Part shown: one piece after another, positions 8,746-16,399 of the stretch
How positions within the stretch are numbered: position 1 is the stretch's first letter
Layout of the letters: every line of letters begins with the position of its first letter
Assembly (NCBI GenBank): GCA_012523605.1
Contig: JAAYTY010000094.1
Coordinates: 1 to 28,073, forward strand
DNA length: 28,073 nt
From: Candidatus Fermentibacterota bacterium
GTDB lineage: Bacteria; Fermentibacterota; Fermentibacteria; Fermentibacterales; Fermentibacteraceae
Direction of reading: 5' to 3'
Notes under the pieces: generated by a model
Told to the model about the DNA's origin: nothing
Seen by the model: the letters and a program-made list of their open reading frames with translations, nothing else
The model's database searches: none
Position numbers and translations under genes: made by a program

Positions 8746-10676
8746 GCGAGAACGACACGAGCGGACCCACCGCTTCCGTCACGACCGATCAGCTTCTGAT
8801 CGGCATCGGCCAGCTCGTGAGGCAGCTGGCCGACCAGACGAAGAAGATGAGCGAAAGGCTCGAAGCCCTGGACGGGCGGTTCTCCGGTTCGATGATCGAG
8901 AAGCTGGACCGGATAGCCGGACTTCTGTCCGCCCCGCTTCGCATCGAAGCGCCTTCCGGCGGGCCGGCGGAGGGTGAGGAGACCTCGGCGGGGGGGAAGG
9001 CGGCCGAGAGGCTGGCCTCCATCGACGAGAAGCTCACGGCCATGCTGGGCGTCCTCTCCATCCCGCCGGCTCCCGTTACCGGGTTCGAAGCCGGCATAGA
9101 AAGACTGGAGGCCATCGAGAAACGCCTGGAGTCGATCCAGGGCTCCCTCTCCGTTCTTCCCTCCCAGATCCCGCCTTCCGCTCCGGCGCTGGACATAAGC
9201 GCCCTGAAGGCTGGCTTCGAGTCCGCCGCCGGAACGATTGACGCATCCTTCACGCGCGTCGGAGACAGCATAAACGTCTCGCTGGCGAAGGCCGCCGGCG
9301 AGATGGCGGACATGCTGAAGGCCCAGCAGGAACGGCTGGATGCGCTCGAGAAGGCTCTCTCGGCTCTTTCCGCGGGCGATTCGTCGGCTCACGTCGTCGA
9401 AGCCTTTGGCCGGCTCGGGTCCGAGATCGCGGCCTCCGCGTCGGCTTCGGGGAAGTCGGTGGAGGAATCGGTCAGGGCGGCGGGCGAAGCAGTTTCTAAG
9501 GCGGGCGAAGCCGGCCTGGCGGCCGTCTCGGCCCGGATCTCGGAGATGGCGGGCAGGCTGGACTCGATCCATGCCGCTCTGACGGCGGCGTTCGAGAAGG
9601 ACAGCGCCGCCCTCATCGCGGAGACCGTCGCGGCCATCCGGACAGATATCGGCATTTCATCGAAGGAGATGGCCGGCAGGATCGATGCCGCCCTGAAATC
9701 GGCGGCCGGCGATATAGGTGGCGGCATGGCATCGGGCAGGCAGGAGCTGGCGGCTGCTCTGAAGGCCCTCGACGAGAAGCTGACAGCCCTCTCCGGGGCC
9801 GTGTCGGGGCTCGAGAGGATCGTCGTTGCGTCCTCCGAACCATCCACCAAGGCTCTCTCCGCGCTGGCCGAACTCAGGAGCCAGATCTCCACGGCCTCCG
9901 AGGCCCTGGTCGCGGCCGTGACCGCGGCCGGCAGGGACGGAGCCGCGTCCATAGTCGGCAGGCTCGACTCGGTGGCGTCCACGGTTTCGGGCTTTCCGCA
10001 GTCCGTCGAAAGGATGCGCGAGGCACTCGAGGGCAGGATGGAGAAGCTTGAGGATAGGTCTGCGGGGGTCATGGATGCCGTCAGCGGCTCGCTCGATGCC
10101 CACGGAAGGACGCTCGAGTCGATGAAGGAGATGCTCGGCGCCTCCGCGGGCGATCAGAAGCAGGCCCTGGAGAGGATGACCGACCTCCTCCAGGTCCATC
10201 GCGACGAGCTGCTGCGCGAACAGGTCGAGGATCTCAACAACGAGGCCATCCACTACTTCAACGAAGGGCGCTTCACCGACGCCGCTTCCGCCCTCGAGAA
10301 GGCGGTGGCGCTCGAGCCGAACCGTCCCGAGCTGTGGACGAACCTCGGACACGTGAGAGCCTCGCTGGAGGATATCGAGGGCTCCGAGATATGCTTCAGG
10401 AAGGCCTTGTCCCTCGAACCGGACCTCAAGCCCGCCCTCTCCGGTCTGGGCATATTGCTGGTGAAGGCCGGCCGGCCCCAGGAAACGCTCGACTTCCTTC
10501 GCAGATTCCTCGACGAGGCGCCTCCCTCGGCCAGGGTCACCATCGCCTATGCCAGGGCTCTCACCGCCCAAGGCAGGCATGCCGAGGCGGCGGCCCTTCT
10601 TCAGAAGGTCTCGACGGCCGTTCCGGGCAATCCCGACTTGGAAGCGGAGCTGGCAAGGTACACGGAGAAGAGTTGA
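8742..10676 (+). CDS. Coiled-coil protein with C-terminal TPR domain
   Basis: A 644-residue protein. Residues 1 to about 490 are Ala/Ser/Glu-rich helices with recurring short units such as LEAIEKRLESIQGSL, RLASIDEKLTAML and LKALDEKLTALSGAV. The pattern resembles chemoreceptor- or apolipoprotein-like rods. The last 150 residues hold about four TPRs, for example NEAIHYFNEGRFTDAASALE and YARALTAQGRHAEAAALLQ. There is no signal peptide or transmembrane segment. The start ATG lies inside ATGA shared with the stop of the giant repeat protein, and its own stop is shared with the next gene through TTGA. It probably assembles with the giant repeat protein. Function unknown. Confidence 0.82.
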   Translation: MSENDTSGPTASVTTDQLLIGIGQLVRQLADQTKKMSERLEALDGRFSGSMIEKLDRIAGLLSAPLRIEAPSGGPAEGEETSAGGKAAERLASIDEKLTAMLGVLSIPPAPVTGFEAGIERLEAIEKRLESIQGSLSVLPSQIPPSAPALDISALKAGFESAAGTIDASFTRVGDSINVSLAKAAGEMADMLKAQQERLDALEKALSALSAGDSSAHVVEAFGRLGSEIAASASASGKSVEESVRAAGEAVSKAGEAGLAAVSARISEMAGRLDSIHAALTAAFEKDSAALIAETVAAIRTDIGISSKEMAGRIDAALKSAAGDIGGGMASGRQELAAALKALDEKLTALSGAVSGLERIVVASSEPSTKALSALAELRSQISTASEALVAAVTAAGRDGAASIVGRLDSVASTVSGFPQSVERMREALEGRMEKLEDRSAGVMDAVSGSLDAHGRTLESMKEMLGASAGDQKQALERMTDLLQVHRDELLREQVEDLNNEAIHYFNEGRFTDAASALEKAVALEPNRPELWTNLGHVRASLEDIEGSEICFRKALSLEPDLKPALSGLGILLVKAGRPQETLDFLRRFLDEAPPSARVTIAYARALTAQGRHAEAAALLQKVSTAVPGNPDLEAELARYTEKS

Positions 10677-12904
10677 GGCGGCCGGGAACCGTCTTCCTCG
10701 CGGCCGTAGCTCTCTCCTGTACACGCCTCGGAGGAGTCGAGGGCGGCGCTCCGAGTCTGGCCGCCGGTCCCGCGTCTTTCGAAGAACAGGCCGCGATCCT
10801 CGAGGCTTCCGGAGATGTCGGGGGAGCCGCGAGGCTCTATTCCACAGCGGCTTCGATGAGGGAGCCGGGAGATCCGCTCCGGCGGGCCGACGCGCTCGCA
10901 GCGTGCAGGCTCGCCGTCGAGCGCGATTCCTCCGCGGCGACGATCCTCCTCGAGGATCCCTCCGACAGCCTGGGGCTGATCCTGGCGGCGAAGGCCGGCG
11001 GAACGGCCGCCTGGCCTTCTATAAGGTCGCTGGCGCAGTCACGCCGGTCGATACTGACGGGCTATGCCGCTCTCGTGGCCGCGGATTCCCTGTGCGCGCG
11101 CGGCAGACCGGCCGAAGCCGCCGAGGCCGTATGCATAGCCGAGTCGTGCGGACTGTGCGAATCGGTCAGGCCGGAGATAGAACTGCTGAAATACAGGATC
11201 CTGCTGACGGAGGGCGACCTTCAGGGGGCCACCGCACAGCGTCTCAGATTCGCCTCGGACAGCATCCTCCAGAGCCGGATGTACCGCGCTCTCGGGATGT
11301 GGCGTCTCAACGGCGGCGTGGATGACTGGGAGGGCGCCCTCGAGAATTCGATCAGACTGTGGCCCGCGGGCGACATCCACAGGTCCTCGTGGCTTCTCCT
11401 GCGCGAGGGCCTGCTCGAGGACTCGGCGAGGGCGTCGCGCCTGGCCGATGCGCTCTATTCCGGCGGTCTGTGGAACGAGCTGTTCGAACTGGCGACTGCT
11501 TCGAAGGCACCGCCCGCGCACTGCGTCTATCTGGCCGGCCGAACGCGCGACAGGCTCGGGTTCTACGGCGAGGCCTGCGATCTCCTCGGATACTACCTCG
11601 ACCGATGGCCCTCGGGTCCCGATGCAGAGCAGGCGCTCTCGAACCTGGCACTCGACGTCGCAAGGGCAGGCCGTCCCGATTCCGGTCTAGCCCTGCTCTC
11701 GGAGCTGGAAAGCCGCTGGCCCGACAGCCCCAGGCGGGGGAACATCCCCTGGTTCCGTGGCAGCATCCTCGCCGAGAATGGCAGGTGGGAGGAAGCGCTC
11801 CTCCAATTCAGGAGGACCGCCGCTGAGTATCCCTCCAACGTGACCGCCGACGACTCGCACTTCTTCGTCTGCCTCGGCCTCGTCGAGACCGGACGGCATG
11901 CTGGGGCGGTCGAGGAACTCCGGGCGTTCCTGCACTCCTTTCCTTCCAGCGTCTACGCCCCGGCGGCGAAATACCTTCTCGGAGCCGTGATGCTGCGCAG
12001 GATGAACGACCCGGCAGGAGCCGATACGCTGCGGCGTCTGGCCGCCGAGTCGCCCGAATCCCTGCCTGCAGAATTCGCGCGACTCCTCCTGGGGATCGAT
12101 TTCCAACCGCCCGAAGTCGCGGAGGCATCTCTCGACGACTGGATGCGATCCGGAGGAATCGGGCCATGCAGCGCCACCGCATCGATGAGAGCCGCTCTGG
12201 TGCTGATCGATGCGGGATTGCGCCGCTGGGGCATCGGCGAACTGAAGGCTGCCGAGACAGCGGCGGGGGGGGCGGAGTTCCTGGCGCAGTTCTATCTGGA
12301 TCACGACATATGGGAACGGATGCCGTCGTCTGGCTGGAGGCTGGCTTCGCGCATGCCCGGGCCGTGGCCCCGGGAGGTGTGGATGCTGCGGTATCCCGAA
12401 GCCTGGCCTGACGAGGTGCTCGCCGCGAGCTCCCGCTATGGATTCGACCCGCTCCTGACCTGGAGCATAATGAGGCAGGAGAGCATGTTCCAGCCCTCGT
12501 GCTACTCGCCTGCCGGCGCCAGGGGCCTGATTCAGATGATACCGAGCACATCCGAGATGGTCGCGACTGAGATGGGCTGGGACGACTACTCCCCGGACAG
12601 GCTCTACGATCCCGCAGTTTCCCTGGACTACGGACTCTGCTACCTGTCCGGGGTCGCAGCCGGAATGCCCGGAGTCGTCCATCTGCTCGCCGCTTACAAC
12701 GGAGGTCCCCACAACGCCACAGGCAGGTGGGGTGCATCCAGCCTTCCGGACGACATGTTCTTCGCGAGGATCACCTTCAACGAAACCCGGCTTTACGCCG
12801 AGAAGGTCTTCTGGAACTACCGCATCTACAGGTGGCTCTATCCAGGGCACTCGACGCTCGTTCAGCAGAGGTTCGCAAGGAGGCCGGTGCTGGCCTTCGA
12901 CTAG
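10673..12904 (+). CDS. Slt70-like soluble lytic murein transglycosylase
   Basis: A 743-residue protein with the Slt70 plan: a signal-like N-terminus (MRRPGTVFLAAVALSC, possibly a weak lipobox), a long helical superhelix with TPR-like repeats, and a C-terminal GH23 domain. The catalytic Glu is E603 in SIMRQESMFQ. It is followed by SPAGARGLIQMIPSTS and LLAAYNGGPHNATGRW, then the closing YAEKVFWNYRIYRWL, all conserved in Slt enzymes. The TTG at 10673 is chosen because it overlaps the previous stop (TTGA), has GGAGAAG 5-7 bases upstream, and places the signal sequence exactly at the N-terminus. It acts on peptidoglycan in the periplasm. Last gene of the four-gene operon that also opens with a lytic transglycosylase. 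Confidence 0.9.
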   Translation: MRRPGTVFLAAVALSCTRLGGVEGGAPSLAAGPASFEEQAAILEASGDVGGAARLYSTAASMREPGDPLRRADALAACRLAVERDSSAATILLEDPSDSLGLILAAKAGGTAAWPSIRSLAQSRRSILTGYAALVAADSLCARGRPAEAAEAVCIAESCGLCESVRPEIELLKYRILLTEGDLQGATAQRLRFASDSILQSRMYRALGMWRLNGGVDDWEGALENSIRLWPAGDIHRSSWLLLREGLLEDSARASRLADALYSGGLWNELFELATASKAPPAHCVYLAGRTRDRLGFYGEACDLLGYYLDRWPSGPDAEQALSNLALDVARAGRPDSGLALLSELESRWPDSPRRGNIPWFRGSILAENGRWEEALLQFRRTAAEYPSNVTADDSHFFVCLGLVETGRHAGAVEELRAFLHSFPSSVYAPAAKYLLGAVMLRRMNDPAGADTLRRLAAESPESLPAEFARLLLGIDFQPPEVAEASLDDWMRSGGIGPCSATASMRAALVLIDAGLRRWGIGELKAAETAAGGAEFLAQFYLDHDIWERMPSSGWRLASRMPGPWPREVWMLRYPEAWPDEVLAASSRYGFDPLLTWSIMRQESMFQPSCYSPAGARGLIQMIPSTSEMVATEMGWDDYSPDRLYDPAVSLDYGLCYLSGVAAGMPGVVHLLAAYNGGPHNATGRWGASSLPDDMFFARITFNETRLYAEKVFWNYRIYRWLYPGHSTLVQQRFARRPVLAFD

Positions 12905-14235
12905 TCCGCGATCCTCCACACCGCAACGGAATCGGAGCCGCAGATGACCGACGCCGGGCTCCGGAACCCGGCTTCGAAGACGGCCCGTCCGCCAGCCTCC
13001 TCCAGGAGACCTGCGTACTGGTCCGGGAAAGCCACCAGCCAGTCGGCGCGTTCAGAAAGCCAGCGCCATCCGGCCCTTCCGGAGCCAGGAAGGCGCTCGG
13101 GAGTGACCAGCCCGTCCAGATCCAGGATCTCCAGCCCTGTCATCCATCCGATCGCGCCGATGTCGGCAGCGGCGGCGACGTCGCAGGGCCCGGCGGCCGA
13201 GGCGACGAATCGTGCCGGGAGGATATCGATGTGCTCGACGTCCTCCGAGGCCTGCAGCCGGAGGCCTGCGAACCATGCCAGCGCCGGCAGGGAGGAGACG
13301 AGAAGCACGGGCCTGGCTATCCTCCTGATCCTCTGCGCCATCCCGTCGAGCCAGGCCGAGGCGGTGAGACCGGCCGCGAAGAGGGCCGGCACATAATAAC
13401 GGAGCTGGAACCAGGGATTCGGCTGTGTCGCGAGCGCCGCAGCCAGGAGGAGCGGCGCCGCGAGGAACCCGGGCCTGCCGCGCCTGGCGAGCAGCAGTAC
13501 GCCGGCCGCCGCCGCCGGGATCGCAAGCGGAGCGGATGCGGCGAGCCTCCAAGCCAGCGATGTCAGCTCTTCCAAGGCCGGAGGGGAGGCGGCCTGCTTC
13601 GCATAGAATGTTGAAGGGAGCGGCCTTCCGGCGGAGTGCAGATTCCAGGCGATCCACAGCGACACGACCGCCGCCGCGGGCGCCAGAACCAGGGCCATGC
13701 CGCCTGTTCCGTTCTTCCGGTGCCTCGTCAGGACCAGGGGCGCGAGCACCGCGAGCTCCGGCCGCGCCAGTAACGCTCCGGCTATCAGCATCCCGTCACG
13801 GAGACGCGACGGCGGAACGGCCAGGCTTCTCCAGATGAGAGCCACGAAGAGGCAGGCCAGTGCGGTCTCCATTCCGCTGGAAGCATGGAACAGGAAGGGT
13901 CCTGTCAGCAGGGCCGGCCATGCCGACCCGCCCGCCAGGAGGAGAGCGGCGCATGCGCAAAGGGACGAGAGGATCATGAGAACAGCCGGGGCACTGTCGC
14001 CCGCCGTCGAGGCAATCGCCGAAGGGATGAGCCAGAGAGGGCTGGTGAAGCCGGACGAGGGCTGGCCCGGATTGAACGAGAGGGGTGCCGGAGTCAGGAG
14101 GCTCCGTCCGAAGACCAGGTGTATGTAGGTGTCGTCCATCGGGGGTGCATTCCCCGAGGCGAGGACGAGAGCACCCGATGCGGCCGCTACTGCGAGCGCC
14201 GCAGGCAGTCCGGAAAGGGGTTTCCGTGGCGCCAT
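12901..14235 (-). CDS. GT-C-like multi-spanning membrane glycosyltransferase
   Basis: A 444-residue membrane protein with about eight or nine hydrophobic segments. Near the N-terminus, on the first extracytoplasmic loop, is MDDTYIHLVFGRSLL (D34-D35), followed by LSFNPGQPSSGFTSPLWL. This matches the DDAYI...vFNpGe...GyTspLW signature of GT-C type polyprenyl-phosphate-sugar transferases of the AftB-like group. The C-terminal soluble part has AAAADIGAIGWMTGLEILDLDGLVTPE, also typical of that group. The acceptor and sugar cannot be read from sequence. The ATG at 14235 is chosen because it puts the first membrane helix near the N-terminus; its ribosome site is weak, and an in-frame ATG 25 codons upstream is an alternative. 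It converges on the Slt gene, sharing CTAG at the stops. Confidence 0.75.
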   Translation of the reverse strand: MAPRKPLSGLPAALAVAAASGALVLASGNAPPMDDTYIHLVFGRSLLTPAPLSFNPGQPSSGFTSPLWLIPSAIASTAGDSAPAVLMILSSLCACAALLLAGGSAWPALLTGPFLFHASSGMETALACLFVALIWRSLAVPPSRLRDGMLIAGALLARPELAVLAPLVLTRHRKNGTGGMALVLAPAAAVVSLWIAWNLHSAGRPLPSTFYAKQAASPPALEELTSLAWRLAASAPLAIPAAAAGVLLLARRGRPGFLAAPLLLAAALATQPNPWFQLRYYVPALFAAGLTASAWLDGMAQRIRRIARPVLLVSSLPALAWFAGLRLQASEDVEHIDILPARFVASAAGPCDVAAAADIGAIGWMTGLEILDLDGLVTPERLPGSGRAGWRWLSERADWLVAFPDQYAGLLEEAGGRAVFEAGFRSPASVICGSDSVAVWRIAD

Positions 14236-14695
14236 GATGGGTGTCTTCTGCAGATTACACAGCCTTCCGTCAACCCCGAGCCTCGCTGGAATCCGAAAAT
14301 CCTGCTGCATCGGGGCATCGCCGCCGGCAGGCCGTATCCCGGAGTCCGCCGAGGCGAAGCGATATCGAAGACGCCGCATGATGTATCACCGCGTTACCAG
14401 GCCGGAATCTGTCTCACGGTTTGCGCCATTTACGCCGCGGCGACCGGGCGGAGTACCGTCGGAGCGGTGCACTTCTGCGCTTCTTCTCTCACCCCGGTGG
14501 AAAGGCCCGCTCTGCAGGAGGCGGCATGGGAACGGTTCTGGAACATGCAGGCAGTCGCGGCGGCGCCGCTTCCAGCGACACGCACTCCCCCTCGTCCGGC
14601 GGGGGTCATAAATTACCGACTTCGTCCACCGTGCCGCACTAACAACCCGTGATCGGAGCGGCCGCCCGAGGCCAACCCGGCGAAAGGGGATCGTC
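14236..14695. other. 460-base gap upstream of kbl and of the membrane protein gene
   Basis: This divergent gap should hold the promoters of kbl and the GT-C-like gene. I found no convincing -35/-10 pair, tRNA or known riboswitch core. An AT-rich patch CATAAATTA (about 14607-14615), 80 bases before kbl, is the best candidate for a -10 region. It directly follows a possible hairpin CCCCC(TCGTCCGG)CGGGGG (about 14587-14606). A possible small ORF is listed separately. Confidence 0.4.
14526..14642 (+). CDS. Possible 38-residue small ORF upstream of kbl
   Basis: An ATG at 14526 preceded by a perfect AGGAGG (14516-14521, spacing 4) opens a 38-codon frame ending in TAA. The product is Gly/Ser/His-rich (MGTVLEHAGSRGG... 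ending STVPH) with no recognisable domain. The strong ribosome site is the only argument for it. Its TAA stop and low-complexity composition argue against it, since none of the 20 solid gene ends here uses TAA. It could be a leader peptide or chance. Confidence 0.2.
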   Translation: MGTVLEHAGSRGGAASSDTHSPSSGGGHKLPTSSTVPH

Positions 14696-15940
14696 ATGTC
14701 GAGAAGGATATTCGCCGATCTGGAGAAGCAGATCGAAGACAGGAGAGAGAAGGGGCTCTACAAGGAGGAGCGCATAATAGAGTCCCATCAGGGCGCGGAG
14801 ATCGAAGTGGGCGGGAGGAAGGTCCTGAACTTCTGCGCGAACAACTACCTCGGCCTGTCGAGCCACAGGGAGGTGTTGAAAGCCTCCAGGGAGATGATCC
14901 GGCACAGAGGCTACGGCCTCTCCAGCGTTCGCTTCATCTGCGGCACCCAGGACATCCACAAGCAGCTCGAGAAGAAGGTGAGCGAATTCCTCGGCACGGA
15001 GGACACCATTCTCTACGTCGCCTGCTTCGACGCCAACGGCGGCGTGTTCGAGCCATTCCTGGACCAGGACTGCGCCATCATAGCCGACCAGCTCAACCAC
15101 GCCTCCATCATCGACGGCGTACGGCTCTGCAAGGCCAGGCGCCATGTCTATGCCCACAACCAGATGGGCTCAGGCGAGTACGAGTTCGACGGCAAGACGC
15201 TCCCCGGCCTCGAGAGGATCCTGCAGAGCGAAGAGGTGAGGGGCTGCAAGTACAGGATGATCGCCACCGACGGGGTCTTCAGCATGAACGGGGACCTCGC
15301 TCCTCTGGACAGGATCTGCGAACTTGCCGACAGATACGACGCTTTGGTGATGGTCGACGACAGCCATGCGACGGGTTTCATAGGCAAGACCGGCCGCGGG
15401 ACCCCCGAGTATTTCGGCGTGATGGACAGGGTGGACCTTGTCACAACCACCTTCGGCAAGGCCCTCGGCGGAGCGAGCGGCGGCTGCACGAGCGGCCGCA
15501 GGGTCATGATAGATTGGCTGCGCCAGGTCTCGAGGCCCTACCTGTTCAGCAACACCCTCTCGCCCAGCGTGGTCGGCGGCACGCTAAAGGTTCTCGAGCT
15601 CCTCTCCTCGACCACGAGGCTCCGCGACAAGCTCGAGAGGAATCAGAAGTACTTCCGCCGGAGGATGACGAGCGCGGGCTTCGACATCATCAAGGGAGAC
15701 CATCCGATAGTCCCCATCATGTTCAGGAAGTTCACGCCGAACGACGCACCGGTAGCGCAGGCCTTCGCCAGGGACATGCTCGAGGAGGGCATCTACGTCA
15801 TCGGGTTCTTCTATCCCGTCGTGGCCATGGGCCAGTCGCGCATACGAGTCCAGCTCTCCGCCGCACACTCGAAGACGCAGATTGACAGAGCGGTCGAGGC
15901 CTTCATCAAGGTCGGCAGGAAGCACGGAGTTATCTCCTAG
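14696..15940 (+). CDS. kbl: Glycine C-acetyltransferase (2-amino-3-ketobutyrate CoA ligase)
   Basis: A 414-residue fold-type I PLP enzyme of the alpha-oxoamine synthase family. It joins acetyl-CoA and glycine to 2-amino-3-oxobutyrate, or runs the reverse cleavage in threonine breakdown. Key features: LNFCANNYLGLSSH (45-58), GYGLSSVRFICGTQDIHKQLE, the PLP-binding aspartate in MVDDSHATGF, and the Schiff-base lysine K255 in TTTFGKALGGASGG. FICGTQDIHKQLE and the near-continuous identity to Kbl favour Kbl over BioF or HemA. The ATG has AAAGGGGA 5 bases upstream. The usual partner tdh (threonine dehydrogenase) is not adjacent. A strong hairpin follows. Confidence 0.95.
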   Translation: MSRRIFADLEKQIEDRREKGLYKEERIIESHQGAEIEVGGRKVLNFCANNYLGLSSHREVLKASREMIRHRGYGLSSVRFICGTQDIHKQLEKKVSEFLGTEDTILYVACFDANGGVFEPFLDQDCAIIADQLNHASIIDGVRLCKARRHVYAHNQMGSGEYEFDGKTLPGLERILQSEEVRGCKYRMIATDGVFSMNGDLAPLDRICELADRYDALVMVDDSHATGFIGKTGRGTPEYFGVMDRVDLVTTTFGKALGGASGGCTSGRRVMIDWLRQVSRPYLFSNTLSPSVVGGTLKVLELLSSTTRLRDKLERNQKYFRRRMTSAGFDIIKGDHPIVPIMFRKFTPNDAPVAQAFARDMLEEGIYVIGFFYPVVAMGQSRIRVQLSAAHSKTQIDRAVEAFIKVGRKHGVIS

Positions 15941-15959
15941 CATCCCCGGAGCTTTTTCG

Positions 15960-15985
15960 GGCCCCGTCGCGCAGGCGGCGGGGCC
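15960..15985 (+). terminator. Terminator hairpin after kbl
   Basis: GGCCCCG and CGGGGCC pair, and the stem extends inward through TCGC/GCGG (one G-T pair) to about 11 bp with a GCAG loop. It begins 20 bases after the kbl stop. Only a weak pyrimidine-rich stretch (TTCGCTTC) follows. It separates kbl from the tail-protein cassette. Confidence 0.65.
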
Positions 15986-16045
15986 TTCGCTTCGGCGCTA
16001 CCCCCCGCAGGCCCGAGGGATTAGTTTTCCGGGAGGGAGGGCGGC

Positions 16046-16399
16046 ATGTTCAGACTGATCGCTCTTGTGCTGTCTGTAGGGCTCGTCATGCTGGGCCTGG
16101 TATTTCTCGTTGCCTCCGGTGCGGGAAACACCGCCTCGAGGCTGGTTGTCGGTGCGGTCATGATCGCGGCCGGGGCGTTCCTGCTGGTTTTCGTCCGGCG
16201 GTCGGCCATGCACGGTGGAAGCGCGGCTCCGTCCCAGAAGATCGATCTGTCCGGGGACGTGCACCTCGAGGAGATGAAATGCGCCAGGTGCGGAGGGTCG
16301 CTGTCCGCACAGAACGTCTCCGTGAGAGCCGGCGCCGTTTTCATCTCCTGTCCCTACTGCAGGTCCGAGTACCAGATCGAAGAGAAGCCCAGATGGTGA
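16046..16399 (+). CDS. Small membrane protein with cytoplasmic zinc ribbon
   Basis: A 117-residue protein with two hydrophobic helices (about 4-23 and 33-50), then RR and a soluble part holding a four-cysteine zinc ribbon: CARC (C79, C82) and CPYC (C102, C105). The positive residues after helix two suggest that both ends, including the ribbon, face the cytoplasm. The ATG follows a GGGAGGGAGGG tract. Its last codons overlap the next gene (ATGGTGA, 16393-16399), so the two are coupled. Its place at the head of the cassette suggests a structural or targeting partner of the Cys-tailed membrane protein. I recognise no named family. Confidence 0.82.
   Translation: MFRLIALVLSVGLVMLGLVFLVASGAGNTASRLVVGAVMIAAGAFLLVFVRRSAMHGGSAAPSQKIDLSGDVHLEEMKCARCGGSLSAQNVSVRAGAVFISCPYCRSEYQIEEKPRW

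Noticed and set aside
11687..12919. Minus-strand open frame of 410 codons opposite the Slt-like gene
   Set aside because: It is antisense to a well-supported lytic transglycosylase with intact catalytic motifs and shows no domain of its own.
13052..14652. Open frames of 201 and 255 codons around the GT-C-like gene
   Set aside because: They are out of frame with or antisense to the membrane protein, or run through the non-coding gap. They have no domain or ribosome site.
14395..14690. Riboswitch upstream of kbl (glycine type considered)
   Set aside because: I could not find the conserved glycine-riboswitch core sequences or another known aptamer core on either strand; a covariance search would decide.
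14696..15940. Reading kbl as bioF (8-amino-7-oxononanoate synthase) or serine palmitoyltransferase
   Set aside because: The motifs FICGTQDIHKQLE and FYPVVAMGQSRIRVQLSAAH match Kbl, and no biotin or sphingolipid genes are nearby.
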